Source of the DNA: Acidobacteriota bacterium
Lineage (GTDB): Bacteria > Acidobacteriota > Thermoanaerobaculia > Thermoanaerobaculales > Sulfomarinibacteraceae
Length of the DNA: 55,892 nucleotides
Assembly: GCA_013152895.1 (NCBI GenBank)
Contig: JAADFN010000032.1
Location: 1-55,892, forward strand
Direction of reading: 5' to 3'
The position numbers were made by a program, and so were the translations under genes. The notes beneath the pieces are model-generated. The model did not search any database, was not told where the DNA came from, and was given only the letters and a program-made list of their open reading frames with translations. Numbering within the stretch: the first letter of the stretch is position 1; the number at the start of each line of letters is the position of its first letter. This document shows, piece by piece, positions 32,891 to 42,692 of this stretch.

Positions 32891-35426
32891 CCCTGAGCGG
32901 AATCGAGGCAATGTCTCTCCGGCGGTAGACCATCGCAAGAAAGATGCCCAGGATGAGGATGATGGTTCCTATCCACACCAGGGAAATGCCAGGCTTCGTC
33001 GAGACGTCCAGCACGAGGCTCGGCCGCGCCGGCGGCTGGGGCGGAAGGGACGGATCGTAGAGCTCGAGCTCGACGGCCCCCCCGTTGGCGTCGATCTTTC
33101 CGAGCGTCAGGGCGAGGCCCCCGCTCCCGGGAATCCCGGCTGGAATCACCCGTTCGGAGGACGCGGTGTCCTTGAGATACTTCGGTTCCAGCGCGTACGT
33201 CTTCCCCTCCCGCGTGACCTTGAGCTTGACGCCGATGTGAATCCGTCCGGCCTCGGGTTTGAAGTCGGAGAGATCGAACCCCTCGAACGTCGCCGTGACG
33301 CCGTCGTATTTCAAGCTCTGGCCCACTCGAAGCAATGCCTTACGCGCGATGCCACCGCCAAGACCGAGGAGCTGAACTCTGATGACGCCCGAATTCGCAT
33401 CCATCCCGCTGAGCCGAATCTTGCCGGCGCCGGTGCCTGGGATCGTCACCGGGACCGCCTGGACCCCCTTGTTCGTCGAGATGATCGAGGGCTCGACCTT
33501 CACCGGCTTCTCGCCGGGGCGGTCGATCTCGACGACAGCGCCGACGGTGATCGCATTCGGAACGGCATTCTGACGGGACAGGTCGAACCCCTTGAAAACC
33601 ACGTGCCAGCTCCTGAAAGCGACCGGCCGATCCTTCGCCAACCTTAGCGTGCCACTGACGGGCGCTTCCTCCCCCGGATCGTACTGGGCCGGCGCCAGGT
33701 AAAGATCGCCCATGATAGATTTCTTGATATCCGGTTTGGCGACGAGCTGATTCGTCTTGCGGTTGATCCACATGTGCGGTTTGAGCACGTAGCTCTTGCC
33801 CTTGGGGGCCGTCACATCGACTACCATTGCATTGTGAGATTCTGGGGTCGACTGCTCAACACCCTTGAAGGTCAGCGTATAACCGAGCACCTTCGTCGGA
33901 TGACCCTCGACGAGCCGGAGCTTCACCCTCTGCGAGTACACGCCCGAAACCAGGAAAGAAAGCAGCATGATCCCCACGCCGATGTGCGTCAGAGGCCCCC
34001 CCACCTCCTTCCAGCTCCCGTGGCGGACACCCCTGATGAGCTTGCTCGCGTTCGCGACGATGGCGAAGAAGGCAACGGCGACGTACGCAAGATAAAGCGG
34101 CTGCCGGGCACCCAGGACGGCTGCCAGCGCCGTGAGCAACGCCGTGATCCCGAGAACAACGGCCAGGCGCCGGCCGGCCTGACGCATCGGTCCCTTCCAC
34201 GTGAGGAAAGGGATGATCCCCAGGATCAACGCCAGGGCCATGGCCAAGGGCAGACCGACCCGGTTGTAGAAGCTCGGACCGACCTGGGCCGGCTTCGTGA
34301 AGAGCTCCGTAATCAACGGCGCCGACGTGCCGACGGCGACGAAAAGCCCCGTCGCCAGAAGCAGGAGAATGCCAATAACCGAGATTATGGTCAACGACCA
34401 GAACGGCTCCTCTCCGCTCTCGGCTGGAATCTCCTTCCAGCGTAACGCGAGCAGGCCGACGGAGATGATCAGGAAGAACGCGAGGTTGAAGACGAGCCAG
34501 GCCGTGATCCCGAGATTGACGAACGAGTGAACCGAGAAATTGGCCAGGACGCCGGACCGGGTCAGGAACGTTCCGTACACGACGAAGAGAAAACCCAGGA
34601 CGGCCAAGACGATGTTGAGACGCCGGAATCGCTTTCGCGCCCTTTGAAGCACAAGCCCGTGGGTCAGGGCTGCCGTCATCAGCCACGGGACCAGCGATGC
34701 GTTTTCAACGGGATCCCAACCCCAGTAGCCACCCCAGCCGAGCGTCTCGTACGACCAGTAGGCGCCAAGCATGATCGCCGCACCCAGGGTTACGAGGGCG
34801 AGAAGCACCCACGGCATCGAGGCCTTCGTCCACTCGTCGTACCGTCGCATCCACAGGGCCGCCATGGCGAACGCGAAGGGAACCGCCATCGCCGCGTAGC
34901 CGATGAACATGACCGGCGGATGGATGACCATCCACGGGTTCTGCAAGAGTGGATTGAGCCCGGCGCCGTCCAGCGGGATTCTCGCCGCCGTCAACCCCGG
35001 GTGGAAGTGGAACGGGTCCTGCTTCACCAGGAGCATGATCAGCGAAAGAACGGTCAGGTTGTAGAAAATCATGGCCCTCGACTCGTAATGCCGGGCGTAG
35101 CGCATCAGCGGCAGGCCCAGGAGCGAGGCGAAAAAGACCCACAGAAGGAAGCTTCCCTCCTGCCCCGCCCAGAAGCTCGAAACCAGGTATTGCCAGGACA
35201 GGGAATTGTCCGAATACGCCGTCACATACGAGAGGCGGTAATCGTGCGTCAAGAGCAGGTACATCAACAGGCCGGAGGCCGCAATCACGGCCACCGTCAT
35301 CAGCACGTAAGCTTGGTGCGCCGTCGTGCGCCAGCGATCCTCGCGCAGGGACAGGACATAGGCGACCGTTGACGCAATGCCGAAAAGCAATGCCGCCCAG
35401 AGCAGAATGGACCCAGGGTAGTACAT
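32883..35426 (-). CDS. ccmF: Cytochrome c haem lyase subunit CcmF
   Basis: The 847-aa protein is long for CcmF, which is often near 650. The extra length is a soluble C-terminal region of about 250 residues rich in beta structure. The N-terminal part is polytopic with the haem-binding tryptophan-rich motif WGGYWGWDPVENASLVPWL, preceded by NPWMVIHPPVMFIGY. CcmF passes haem from CcmE to the CXXCH of apocytochromes in the periplasm. The gene is separated from ccmE by 101 bp. It serves the many haem sites encoded next door. Confidence 0.93.
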   Translation of the reverse strand: MYYPGSILLWAALLFGIASTVAYVLSLREDRWRTTAHQAYVLMTVAVIAASGLLMYLLLTHDYRLSYVTAYSDNSLSWQYLVSSFWAGQEGSFLLWVFFASLLGLPLMRYARHYESRAMIFYNLTVLSLIMLLVKQDPFHFHPGLTAARIPLDGAGLNPLLQNPWMVIHPPVMFIGYAAMAVPFAFAMAALWMRRYDEWTKASMPWVLLALVTLGAAIMLGAYWSYETLGWGGYWGWDPVENASLVPWLMTAALTHGLVLQRARKRFRRLNIVLAVLGFLFVVYGTFLTRSGVLANFSVHSFVNLGITAWLVFNLAFFLIISVGLLALRWKEIPAESGEEPFWSLTIISVIGILLLLATGLFVAVGTSAPLITELFTKPAQVGPSFYNRVGLPLAMALALILGIIPFLTWKGPMRQAGRRLAVVLGITALLTALAAVLGARQPLYLAYVAVAFFAIVANASKLIRGVRHGSWKEVGGPLTHIGVGIMLLSFLVSGVYSQRVKLRLVEGHPTKVLGYTLTFKGVEQSTPESHNAMVVDVTAPKGKSYVLKPHMWINRKTNQLVAKPDIKKSIMGDLYLAPAQYDPGEEAPVSGTLRLAKDRPVAFRSWHVVFKGFDLSRQNAVPNAITVGAVVEIDRPGEKPVKVEPSIISTNKGVQAVPVTIPGTGAGKIRLSGMDANSGVIRVQLLGLGGGIARKALLRVGQSLKYDGVTATFEGFDLSDFKPEAGRIHIGVKLKVTREGKTYALEPKYLKDTASSERVIPAGIPGSGGLALTLGKIDANGGAVELELYDPSLPPQPPARPSLVLDVSTKPGISLVWIGTIILILGIFLAMVYRRRDIASIPLRDD

Positions 35427-35527
35427 GAACCCCCCTCACATGCGGAATACCGCTCATCGGTTCAAATGATCACAACTCCGAATGTCATCAGCAACCAGGG
35501 ATATCGGGACTCGCCGAGGCCGCACTG

Positions 35528-35938
35528 TCATGAACCGCTCGTTGCACCCGGTTTTTCGAGCCCCTGGTACTTGGAAGGACACTTGACAAGCATCTGCGTG
35601 GCGTAGAACGCGCCGTTGTGGTACCTGCCGATGACGACGATTTCTTTCGCGTCCTCGAAATTCCCGGGTTTGACGCCCTTGTACAGAACGCGCATCTTCT
35701 CGCCGTGCTTGTTCATGATCATAAAACTGAGCTCGTTGGCGCCCTTGACAAAGCTCGAAGAGCCCCGGACCAGCTCGCCCGCGACCTGGACCTGCCGATG
35801 TCCCGACATCGCGTCGCCGAAGGACACGTACGGCGTCAGGTTTGACTTGAACGATGTCGCTCCGAACGCGATGAAGGCAATCAGGAGGACACCGCCGATG
35901 ACGTACCAGAGCTGCCGCTGTCTCTTCGGATCCTTCAC
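35528..35938 (-). CDS. ccmE: Haem chaperone CcmE, Cys-type variant
   Basis: The 136-aa protein has one N-terminal membrane helix (LWYVIGGVLLIAFIAFGATSF) and the OB-fold of CcmE (VQVAGELVRGS, VLYKGVKPGNF). The residue that binds haem is usually His in an HXXXY motif. Here it is Cys120 in KCPSKY, a CXXXY motif known from some sulfate reducers and archaea whose Ccm system often lacks CcmH. The GTG start overlaps the ccmD stop (GTGA). The variant implies a different haem bond from the E. coli type. Confidence 0.92.
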   Translation of the reverse strand: MKDPKRQRQLWYVIGGVLLIAFIAFGATSFKSNLTPYVSFGDAMSGHRQVQVAGELVRGSSSFVKGANELSFMIMNKHGEKMRVLYKGVKPGNFEDAKEIVVIGRYHNGAFYATQMLVKCPSKYQGLEKPGATSGS

Positions 35939-36048
35939 AGATCTTCCCTTTCCAGGCGCCTGACCTTGCGATCCAGGCGATAGATGTAGCTGAAGAGCCC
36001 CGCCCAGATAATAAGCGTGACCAACATGATTCCCAGCAGGTCATTCAT
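35935..36048 (-). CDS. ccmD: Small membrane protein CcmD
   Basis: This 37-aa gene is too short for the ORF track. It encodes MNDLLGIMLVTLIIWAG then LFSYIYRLDRKVRRLEREDL: one membrane helix and a basic tail, the usual build of CcmD. AGGAGG precedes the ATG, which directly abuts the ccmC stop (TAAATG). Its stop overlaps the GTG of ccmE. CcmD helps release haem-loaded CcmE from CcmC and the ABC transporter. Confidence 0.85.
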   Translation of the reverse strand: MNDLLGIMLVTLIIWAGLFSYIYRLDRKVRRLEREDL

Positions 36049-36729
36049 TTACAGCACCTCCTGCTGCCTGCGCCGCCGGATCCTCTCGATCCGGCACGCC
36101 ACAGTGTACAACCAAACAAAGAGCCCGGAAAATCCCACAAGTGATCCCATGAGCACCTCGAACATCCGCGAGCCCATCTTGATCTTCGCCTGGGCGTTGA
36201 TGATGGTATCCGGGTGGAGCGACCAGTAGATCCTTGGCACGACGAAAACGAGGAACGGAACCGTGACGAACGCAAGGATCGAATAGACCGCCGCCAGGGA
36301 CGCCCGGCGCTCCGGATCGGCCACCGCGGCCCGGAGGGCGAAGTACGCCGCGTAGATCAGCAAAAGAAACGTAATCGACGTCTCCCGCGGATCCCAGTTC
36401 CAGTACGAGCCCCACATGATCCGCGCAAAGATCGATCCCGTCACCGTCGCGAGGATGGCGAAGAGCAGCCCGAGCGAGCTCGCAACCTCGGCGCGCACGT
36501 CATCGGCCATGGAACGGGTCCGCAAGTACCGGATCGAGGCGACGCACGAGACCAGAAATGCCAGAGTCGCAACCCACGCAATCGGCACGTGGAAGAATAC
36601 GATGCGGCTCGACTGTCCCTTGAAACCGGCTGCCGCCGGGGCGTAGAAGAACGCGGCCCAGATGATCACACCGATCCAGACGAAGAGGATCCACTTGAGG
36701 ACCTCCCCACGCGAGCGGCGGCTACTCAT
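36049..36729 (-). CDS. ccmC: Haem handling protein CcmC
   Basis: The 226-aa integral membrane protein has six hydrophobic segments and the motif WGSYWNWDPRETS, which marks CcmC. CcmC loads haem onto CcmE. FFHVPIAWVATLAF before the motif contains a conserved axial His. It overlaps the ccmB end by eight bases. Confidence 0.95.
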   Translation of the reverse strand: MSSRRSRGEVLKWILFVWIGVIIWAAFFYAPAAAGFKGQSSRIVFFHVPIAWVATLAFLVSCVASIRYLRTRSMADDVRAEVASSLGLLFAILATVTGSIFARIMWGSYWNWDPRETSITFLLLIYAAYFALRAAVADPERRASLAAVYSILAFVTVPFLVFVVPRIYWSLHPDTIINAQAKIKMGSRMFEVLMGSLVGFSGLFVWLYTVACRIERIRRRRQQEVL

Positions 36730-37402
36730 TCCACACCGCCGGAAACAGAACGATTGAAACGATTGTCATGACGCCTCCCAAGGATACAACGGCCCGCAGA
36801 GCGCTCCCGGCGCCCTGGGCCGATCCCTCCGCCACCGCTCTCGTTCCCTGGATGACGAAGATCAGCAGCGGAAGCAGCAACGGCAACGAAAGCACCGAGA
36901 ACAGAGCGCCGCGCGACGAGGCACGGGCGATGATTGCCGCCACGATCGTTGTCGTCACCGCCAGAGTATACCCCCCGGCAAGCAGGATCCAGATCAACCC
37001 GCCCACGGAAAGGACCTGGAAACCCATCAGGACGACGTAGAGCGGCACGAGAATGACCATCAGCAATTCGAGCACGACAAAATTGAAAAGCAGCTTGCCA
37101 CCCCACACGACCAGCGGCCGCGCCGAGAGGCGCAGGAGCGCAGCCGTGTGCGAATCCTCCTCCTTGACGAATGAGCGGTCGAGACCAGCCATCGCCGCGA
37201 AGAAGATGACGATCCACAGGAGCGCGGAGAGCAGGTACGGCCGGTCGGCTTGAGCAATCCGGTACGGACCGATCGTGTAGGAGATCGCGGCCAGCGTGGT
37301 GATCGCGAAGAGCCCAAGCGCATTGAAAGCCACGCGGGTCCGCAGCTCAGTCCTCAAGTCCTTGACGAAGACTGCCCCTGCCTCAGCCAGAAAGCGCCAC
37401 AC
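36722..37402 (-). CDS. ccmB: Haem exporter ABC permease CcmB
   Basis: The 226-aa protein has about six membrane segments (LLSALLWIVIFFAAMAGLDR, LLFNFVVLELLMVILVPLYV) and the soluble N-terminal ELRTR region typical of CcmB. The GTG at 37402 gives the normal length and has GGGGGA upstream; the ORF runs open to 37480. It overlaps the ccmA end by 20 bases. With CcmA it forms the transporter that frees haem-loaded CcmE using ATP. Confidence 0.9.
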   Translation of the reverse strand: MWRFLAEAGAVFVKDLRTELRTRVAFNALGLFAITTLAAISYTIGPYRIAQADRPYLLSALLWIVIFFAAMAGLDRSFVKEEDSHTAALLRLSARPLVVWGGKLLFNFVVLELLMVILVPLYVVLMGFQVLSVGGLIWILLAGGYTLAVTTTIVAAIIARASSRGALFSVLSLPLLLPLLIFVIQGTRAVAEGSAQGAGSALRAVVSLGGVMTIVSIVLFPAVWNE

Positions 37403-38015
37403 GGCTCGTCCCCCATTCCATTTCCCTGAGATCGTTCGTCGCGAGCACGATCGTCTTCCCGGCCCTCCGCTGGCCACCAACCAGCTCCTCCAGCCAGCCC
37501 TGCCCGGCCGGGTCGAGATTGGCTCCCGGCTCGTCGAGGAACAGGACCTCCGGATCGTGCAGGATCGCCTGTGCGATCTTCAACCGCTGGTGCATCCCGG
37601 TCGAAAAACCGCGAACCTGCGTCTTTCGCTCAGGATCCAACCCGACACGTTCCAGGGAGGCGCGGCACCGCTTCTCGGCGTCCCGGACACCTCGGACCAG
37701 CGCGAAGAATCGCAGGTTCTCCAACGCGTCCAGCTCCTCGTACAGGCTCATCGCGGGCGCCACGATCCCGAGATGGTCGCGCCAGCTCTCGCGGGGAATC
37801 TCCCCGTCGGAGCCAGCCCGGTACCGGACCGTGCCGCGCGTCGCCCGCACCAGCCCGCACAGGATCGTCACGAGCGTCGATTTTCCAGATCCGTTCGGGC
37901 CCGTGATCGCCAACACCTCTCCGGGCCCCACGCGCCCGGACACGCTCCGGAAAACCACCCGCATGTCGAACCGCTTGGCCAACTCCTCGAACTCGATCGT
38001 GATCCCACCGCTCAT
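37383..38015 (-). CDS. ccmA: Haem exporter ATPase CcmA
   Basis: The 210-aa ABC ATPase has Walker A GPNGSGKST, the signature FSTGMHQRLKIAQA and Walker B VLFLDEPGANLD. The ATG at 38015 is chosen because the much longer ORF upstream is GC-rich noise over a repeat element. It is the first gene of the ccmABCDEF operon. The signature lacks the usual SGGQ and reads STGMHQR, as in many CcmA-like ATPases. Confidence 0.9.
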   Translation of the reverse strand: MSGGITIEFEELAKRFDMRVVFRSVSGRVGPGEVLAITGPNGSGKSTLVTILCGLVRATRGTVRYRAGSDGEIPRESWRDHLGIVAPAMSLYEELDALENLRFFALVRGVRDAEKRCRASLERVGLDPERKTQVRGFSTGMHQRLKIAQAILHDPEVLFLDEPGANLDPAGQGWLEELVGGQRRAGKTIVLATNDLREMEWGTSRVALSG

Positions 38016-38311
38016 GAACGAGAAGATACCATGCCCCCGACCGGTGCCGCACGCGCCAGACCTGTCCCAACGGCCTCGGCCGCGTATCTTGAGGTCTTTC
38101 GTCGCGAGAGGGTGGAGACGACCTGACGTTTCGACCAAGGTCGAGCCACGGCGTGCTCGTGGCACGCCGTCGGCGGCGCCGCCGCGAGAAATACCGACCT
38201 GGCGGGCGTCCGCACGGTCGCAGCGGGAAGCCGACGAGAGCTGCTGATGGATGACAGGGGATGTGGAGACCCGTGGCTCTTCCTCTTTTCCGGCTCTGTG
38301 GCAGGAGCGGG
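38016..38311. other. Intergenic gap before ccm operon
   Basis: This 296-bp gap separates the end of the flavin dehydrogenase gene from ccmA on the same strand. It contains copy C of the MITE-like repeat; the promoter of the ccm operon must lie here or read through from upstream. I see no clear -35/-10 pair. Confidence 0.45.
38082..38242 (-). repeat. MITE-like repeat, copy C
   Basis: The left end CCGCGTATCTTGAG and the following CTTTCGTCGCGAGAG match the end of copy D (rc GCGTATCTCGC, CTTTCGTTGCGAGAG). GTGGAGAC, ACCAAGG and CGTGGCACG, then CCGCGAGAAAT and GGTCGCAGCGGGAAGCC, follow as in copy B. It is in the same orientation as B and opposite to A and D. Confidence 0.6.
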
Positions 38312-39913
38312 TTACAGGCTCTGGGCGGCAATCCTTCCGGTGAGAATACTCGTGCCCAGGAAGGTGCCTTCCAGCGTGCCACGGCCGTGGATGCCACCAC
38401 CGCCGAACCCGGCGGCTTCGCCGGCGGCCCACAGGCCCGGGATCGGTGCGCCGTCCCGGCCGAGCGCGCGGGACTGGAGATCGGTCTCGATGCCTCCCAG
38501 GCTTTTCCGGGCGAGGATCAGCTCGCGGATGGCCACGAGCGGACGGGCCTTGAGATCGAGGATCCGCTGGAATTTGCAGGTTCGAACCCGGTCCCCCCGG
38601 TACTGCCGGCAGTGGGCGATGCGGCGGAGCTGCTCGTCGTTGTGCAGCTTCGGCCCCCGGGCGATGTTGGCGTCGTAGCGGCGGATCTCCTCTTCGAGCA
38701 CGGCGGGATCGACGCGGTTTTCCCCCGTCAAGGCGTTCATCCCGGCGGCCAGCCCCTCGACCGTGTCCGCGACAACGAAGTCCTCGCACTCCGCGGCGAG
38801 CCGTTCGACGAGCTTCGGGTTCCCGAACAGGACTTCGCGGATGAACCTCGCGAACTGCTTGTTCCTGACGGCGTCGTTGTACTCCGAGCCCGACACCGCC
38901 AGCTCTTTCGTCGCAATCTTCCAGTTCATCACCTGCCAGGAGTACTGGCCCGGCTGGCGCAGGATCTGCTCGACCAGGAACCGCGTGTCGTACGCCGTGA
39001 TCAACGGCATCGGTCCGATCCGGCGCCCGTCAGCGTTCATCCAGAGCGCCGACTTCGGCGGGACCAGGCTGAGGCCGTGCCGCTCCCGGTCCGGATGGGG
39101 GTGGTGGATTCCGGCAGCGTAGTGCCACTGCAGGTCGAGGTGCGTGATCCTGCCGCCCAGCTTTTCGACGAGATCCTGAAGCTCGCCATCGCCGAACCGG
39201 TGGGCGCCGTTGAGGAGCTGGGCCGGAGGCGCGCCCCACGGCGTGTACCAGTGCCGGTGCAGCTTCTCCAGCGAGCCGCAGATCCCTCCCGCCGCCACGA
39301 TGACGGCGTCCCCGTGGGCAACGAGCTCCTCGCCGGTATCCTCGAAGACGCCGGAACATCCGGTCACCGCTCCGCCCGAGGTTTCCAGCCCGTTGATGTG
39401 GCAGCCAAAGTGCATCCCGAGGTTGCTCCGGCGCGGGTGATTCTCAAGGGTCGCGACGAGCGCCTCGATCAGGCCGTGCCCCGTTCCCCACACCATGTGG
39501 AAACGCGGCACCGAGTTGCCGGGCCCGTACAGGCCGCGCTCGACCCAGTGGACCACGGGGAAGAATGTCACCTTGCACGCCTTCAACCAGGTGTAGACGT
39601 CCTCGTGGCAGCGGTTGACGTAGGCCTCGGCCCACCGACCCGGCCAGGCGTCATCCTCGCCGAGATGCGCCACCGAGAGCCAGTCCCGCAACGCCAGATC
39701 CGGGCTGTCGTGGATCCCGAGCCGCCGCTGTTCCTTTGATCCGACGACGAAGATGCCGCCGAACGACTCCCTGGCGAGCCCCCCGAACCGCTCCGGCGTA
39801 TCGCGGTCGAGGAGCGTCACCTTCATCCCTCGATCGAGCAGCTCCAACGCCGCCGCAATCCCCGCGATCCCCCCGCCAACGATCACAACATCGCTTTGCA
39901 GTTTCCGTACCAT
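38312..39913 (-). CDS. FAD-dependent dehydrogenase of the ketosteroid dehydrogenase/fumarate reductase flavoprotein type
   Basis: The 533-aa cytoplasmic protein opens with the dinucleotide fold DVVIVGGGIAGIAAALELLDRG. It has the C-terminal FAD motif GLWAAGEAAGFGGGGIHG followed by RGTLEGTFLGTSILTGRIAA. This is the pattern of FAD-binding dehydrogenases related to 3-ketosteroid delta-1-dehydrogenases. The substrate cannot be read from the sequence. No Tat or Sec signal is present. The ATG at 39913 has GGAAGGGG upstream. It is divergent from the kinase gene with a 72-bp gap. Confidence 0.85.
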   Translation of the reverse strand: MVRKLQSDVVIVGGGIAGIAAALELLDRGMKVTLLDRDTPERFGGLARESFGGIFVVGSKEQRRLGIHDSPDLALRDWLSVAHLGEDDAWPGRWAEAYVNRCHEDVYTWLKACKVTFFPVVHWVERGLYGPGNSVPRFHMVWGTGHGLIEALVATLENHPRRSNLGMHFGCHINGLETSGGAVTGCSGVFEDTGEELVAHGDAVIVAAGGICGSLEKLHRHWYTPWGAPPAQLLNGAHRFGDGELQDLVEKLGGRITHLDLQWHYAAGIHHPHPDRERHGLSLVPPKSALWMNADGRRIGPMPLITAYDTRFLVEQILRQPGQYSWQVMNWKIATKELAVSGSEYNDAVRNKQFARFIREVLFGNPKLVERLAAECEDFVVADTVEGLAAGMNALTGENRVDPAVLEEEIRRYDANIARGPKLHNDEQLRRIAHCRQYRGDRVRTCKFQRILDLKARPLVAIRELILARKSLGGIETDLQSRALGRDGAPIPGLWAAGEAAGFGGGGIHGRGTLEGTFLGTSILTGRIAAQSL

Positions 39914-39985
39914 GGATCCCCTTCCGCGCCCTCCATTTCGTTCTGTTCCCAGTGTACAACCAGCTGCTCCGGCCATGGCCGCGTT

Positions 39986-42628
39986 ATGATGATGAGGATG
40001 TTTGTCGATCTGAAGCCAGGAATGCTGCTCGGGGATTACCGGCTGGTCTCCGTTATCGGTCATGGCGGCATGGGGACCGTCTGGCGCGCCACCCACGAGG
40101 CTCTTGGCCGCGAGGTCGCGGTCAAGGTTCTCCCCGAGCACCTCGTCAACGATGAGAGCGCCAGGAAGCGTTTCTACCGGGAAGCCCGGGTGCTGGCCCA
40201 GCTCGTTCATCCAAATATCGTGACGATCTTCGACGTCGGGTCGGTTGAGGTCGAGCGGGAGACGATGCCGTACATCGTCATGGAGCTCCTGCACGGCCGC
40301 TCTTTGGACGTCAGGATTTCCGGGGGCGATCTGGGCCCGCAGGAGGCCGTCCGGATCGCCATGCAGATCGCCCGGGCCCTCGGCGCCGCGCACCGGGCCG
40401 GTATCGTGCACAGGGATCTCAAGCCGTCGAACGTCATCGTCGATAGCTCCGGACACGTCAAGGTTCTCGACTTCGGCTTGGCGCGTCTGCTGCAACCTGG
40501 AGCCGCGTCGGAGACCACGCTGACCGAGACCGGAATCGTCCTCGGCTCGTGCGCCTACATGTCCCCGGAGCAGGCCAGCGGCGATACGATCGGGCCACCG
40601 TCGGATGTCTTTTCCTTCGGATCTCTCGTCTTCGAGATGCTCACCGGGCGCCGTGCCTTCGAAGGGCCGACTCCCGTTACCGTCCTCGAACAGGTTGCAA
40701 AGGCGAAGAAGCCTGCGATCGAAGAGGTGGCCCCGCAGCTTCCTCCCTCCTTGGTAGCCATCATCGAGAGGTGCATGGAGAAGAATCCCGAGCGGCGTTA
40801 CGCCGATGGAGAAGAGCTCGCCCAGGACCTGGGAACGATCGACGCTTCGGCCATCGGATCATACAGCCAGCGCGCGACCCAGAGCTCGCCCGTCGTCAGC
40901 CGCCCGCAGGCACTCGCCAGCCGGAGGCGCAAACGCCTGAAACGGGCTCTCGTCTACGTGTTGGCCGGGCTGACCGCCGGCGTTCTGGCAGGGTTTCTCA
41001 CGGCACGGCACGGGTACGAGCCACTTCGCCCCGATCCGGGGCTGTGGACGAGCCAGGAGGTGCTTCAAACACGGGGGCAGCTTGCCCATCCAGACTGGAA
41101 CCCCTCGGGAAAGTGGCTGGCCGTCGAGCATCTCCAGGGTGCGGAGGGGGAGATCATTCTCGTCGCCTCCAACGGCGCCCGGCGGCGGAGGCTTGCCCGG
41201 GCGGTGCCGGGGCATATCCTCGCATGGCCGCATTTCTCGCCGGACGGATCTGCGCTGGCCGTCACCGAGATCGGAGGGCCGAGCTCGCAGGCGCTTATCT
41301 ACCCGGCCGTGGGAGGCTCGCCGACGGCGAAGATCGCCAACGCTGCTCATGCCAGCTGGGTCGGGCCACACCTCGTGGCGTTCTCACGTTTCGCCGGAAC
41401 CTCAAGCTCACTGTGGGAACACGACCTGACCACGGGGAACGAGCGCGAGCTGCTCCCCGCGGACGGTGGCACCTGGTGGTGGGCCGCCGAGCGCAATGCC
41501 TCCGGCCGGATGGCCGTCCTCGGCGGGCCGAACGATGTCCGGGGCGGGATCTGGATCATGGGCCGGCCTGGCGGCCGGCCAGTGCCGTGGTTGCGGCCCG
41601 GGCGGAAGGTGGCCGGGTTCAGCTGGGCGTCCGGGGGACGATCCCTGGCGGTTTCGATCGACGACAGGCTGGCACAGCTCGGACCGGAAGGCCTCCGGCC
41701 CCTGGTCCCCAGCCTCGATCACCTGACGAATCCCGCATTCGATTCGAGCGGAACGCGTCTCGCCATCGTTCGAAACCACCGCCAGACGGAGCTGGTTGCG
41801 GTCCCGCCAAGCGGAGGGTCATGGTCATGCCTCGCGTGCAACGTGCCGGGAATGGGCTGGGGCAGCACCGGGCCCGGGGGTACCGTCCTGTACGGACGCG
41901 TGCGCGGCCACCATCGTGAAATCGAGATGACGAGCCCTCGCTCCGCCCCGCGGGTCGTCAGCCCTCCTGGAGAGGATGCGTCCTGCCCGGTGCTCTCGCC
42001 GGACGGGGCCCGGGTCGCCTACCTCTCACGCACCGCCGGCATGGGCACGGAGTTGCGGGTCATCGCCCTCGACGGCGGCGAGCCCGTCACGCTGGCGACC
42101 GGCGTCGAGGGATCCGAGCTGGTCAGCTGGTCGCCTGACGGCCGTTTTCTGACCTATGCCGGGGGCTCCCCGACCTCCGTCTTCACCGTCGCAACCGCGG
42201 GAGGCGCGCCAAACCGGCTGACGGAGGGCGATTATCCCGCGTGGAGTCCCAGGGGAACGTGGATCGCCCTCGCCGTCTGGACGGACGAGAGCGATCCCAG
42301 GCAAGGGACATGGGTCATCCATCCCGATGGAACGGGCGCCCTCAAGGTCAGCGACAGCCCCACCCGAACCGTCTGGCGTCCCGACGGCCGCGCGCTGTGG
42401 CAACTGCGCCGGGGCAAGAACGCCCTCGAGCTGTGGGAATGCTCCGTCAAGGGATGGAGGTGGCGCCGACGCTCGGTCCTCGATCTCGGAGTGCCCCCCG
42501 TCCCCTACGCCGAGTACTTCCCGTTCAGCGTCGACCCGGGCACCGGCGCTCTCGCCATCCATCGCCGCACGACGATCGGGGAGCTGATCGTCTTCTCCGG
42601 CATCGATCCCAGGCGGTGGAAACCGTAG
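39986..42628 (+). CDS. Ser/Thr protein kinase with C-terminal WD40-like (PD40/TolB) repeats
   Basis: The ~880-aa protein has a complete Hanks-type kinase domain: IGHGGMGTVWRA, VAVKVL, HRDLKPSNVIV, DFGLA and MSPEQASG. A membrane helix (RALVYVLAGLTAGVLAGFL) follows at about 315. The extracellular region has TolB/PD40-like blades (FSPDGSALAVTEIGG, LSPDGARVAYLSRTAG, WSPDGRFLTYAGG). This architecture is frequent in Acidobacteriota. Four ATGs lie close together (39986, 39989, 39992, 39998) and none has a clear ribosome site, so the start is uncertain by four residues. The extracellular blades may sense a surface or envelope signal. Confidence 0.9.
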   Translation: MMMRMFVDLKPGMLLGDYRLVSVIGHGGMGTVWRATHEALGREVAVKVLPEHLVNDESARKRFYREARVLAQLVHPNIVTIFDVGSVEVERETMPYIVMELLHGRSLDVRISGGDLGPQEAVRIAMQIARALGAAHRAGIVHRDLKPSNVIVDSSGHVKVLDFGLARLLQPGAASETTLTETGIVLGSCAYMSPEQASGDTIGPPSDVFSFGSLVFEMLTGRRAFEGPTPVTVLEQVAKAKKPAIEEVAPQLPPSLVAIIERCMEKNPERRYADGEELAQDLGTIDASAIGSYSQRATQSSPVVSRPQALASRRRKRLKRALVYVLAGLTAGVLAGFLTARHGYEPLRPDPGLWTSQEVLQTRGQLAHPDWNPSGKWLAVEHLQGAEGEIILVASNGARRRRLARAVPGHILAWPHFSPDGSALAVTEIGGPSSQALIYPAVGGSPTAKIANAAHASWVGPHLVAFSRFAGTSSSLWEHDLTTGNERELLPADGGTWWWAAERNASGRMAVLGGPNDVRGGIWIMGRPGGRPVPWLRPGRKVAGFSWASGGRSLAVSIDDRLAQLGPEGLRPLVPSLDHLTNPAFDSSGTRLAIVRNHRQTELVAVPPSGGSWSCLACNVPGMGWGSTGPGGTVLYGRVRGHHREIEMTSPRSAPRVVSPPGEDASCPVLSPDGARVAYLSRTAGMGTELRVIALDGGEPVTLATGVEGSELVSWSPDGRFLTYAGGSPTSVFTVATAGGAPNRLTEGDYPAWSPRGTWIALAVWTDESDPRQGTWVIHPDGTGALKVSDSPTRTVWRPDGRALWQLRRGKNALELWECSVKGWRWRRRSVLDLGVPPVPYAEYFPFSVDPGTGALAIHRRTTIGELIVFSGIDPRRWKP

Positions 42629-42692
42629 GCGCTACCCGGATCATTCACCTCTCGCCGCGCCACTCGCCACGACCGCTGATGCACCATCCGCG

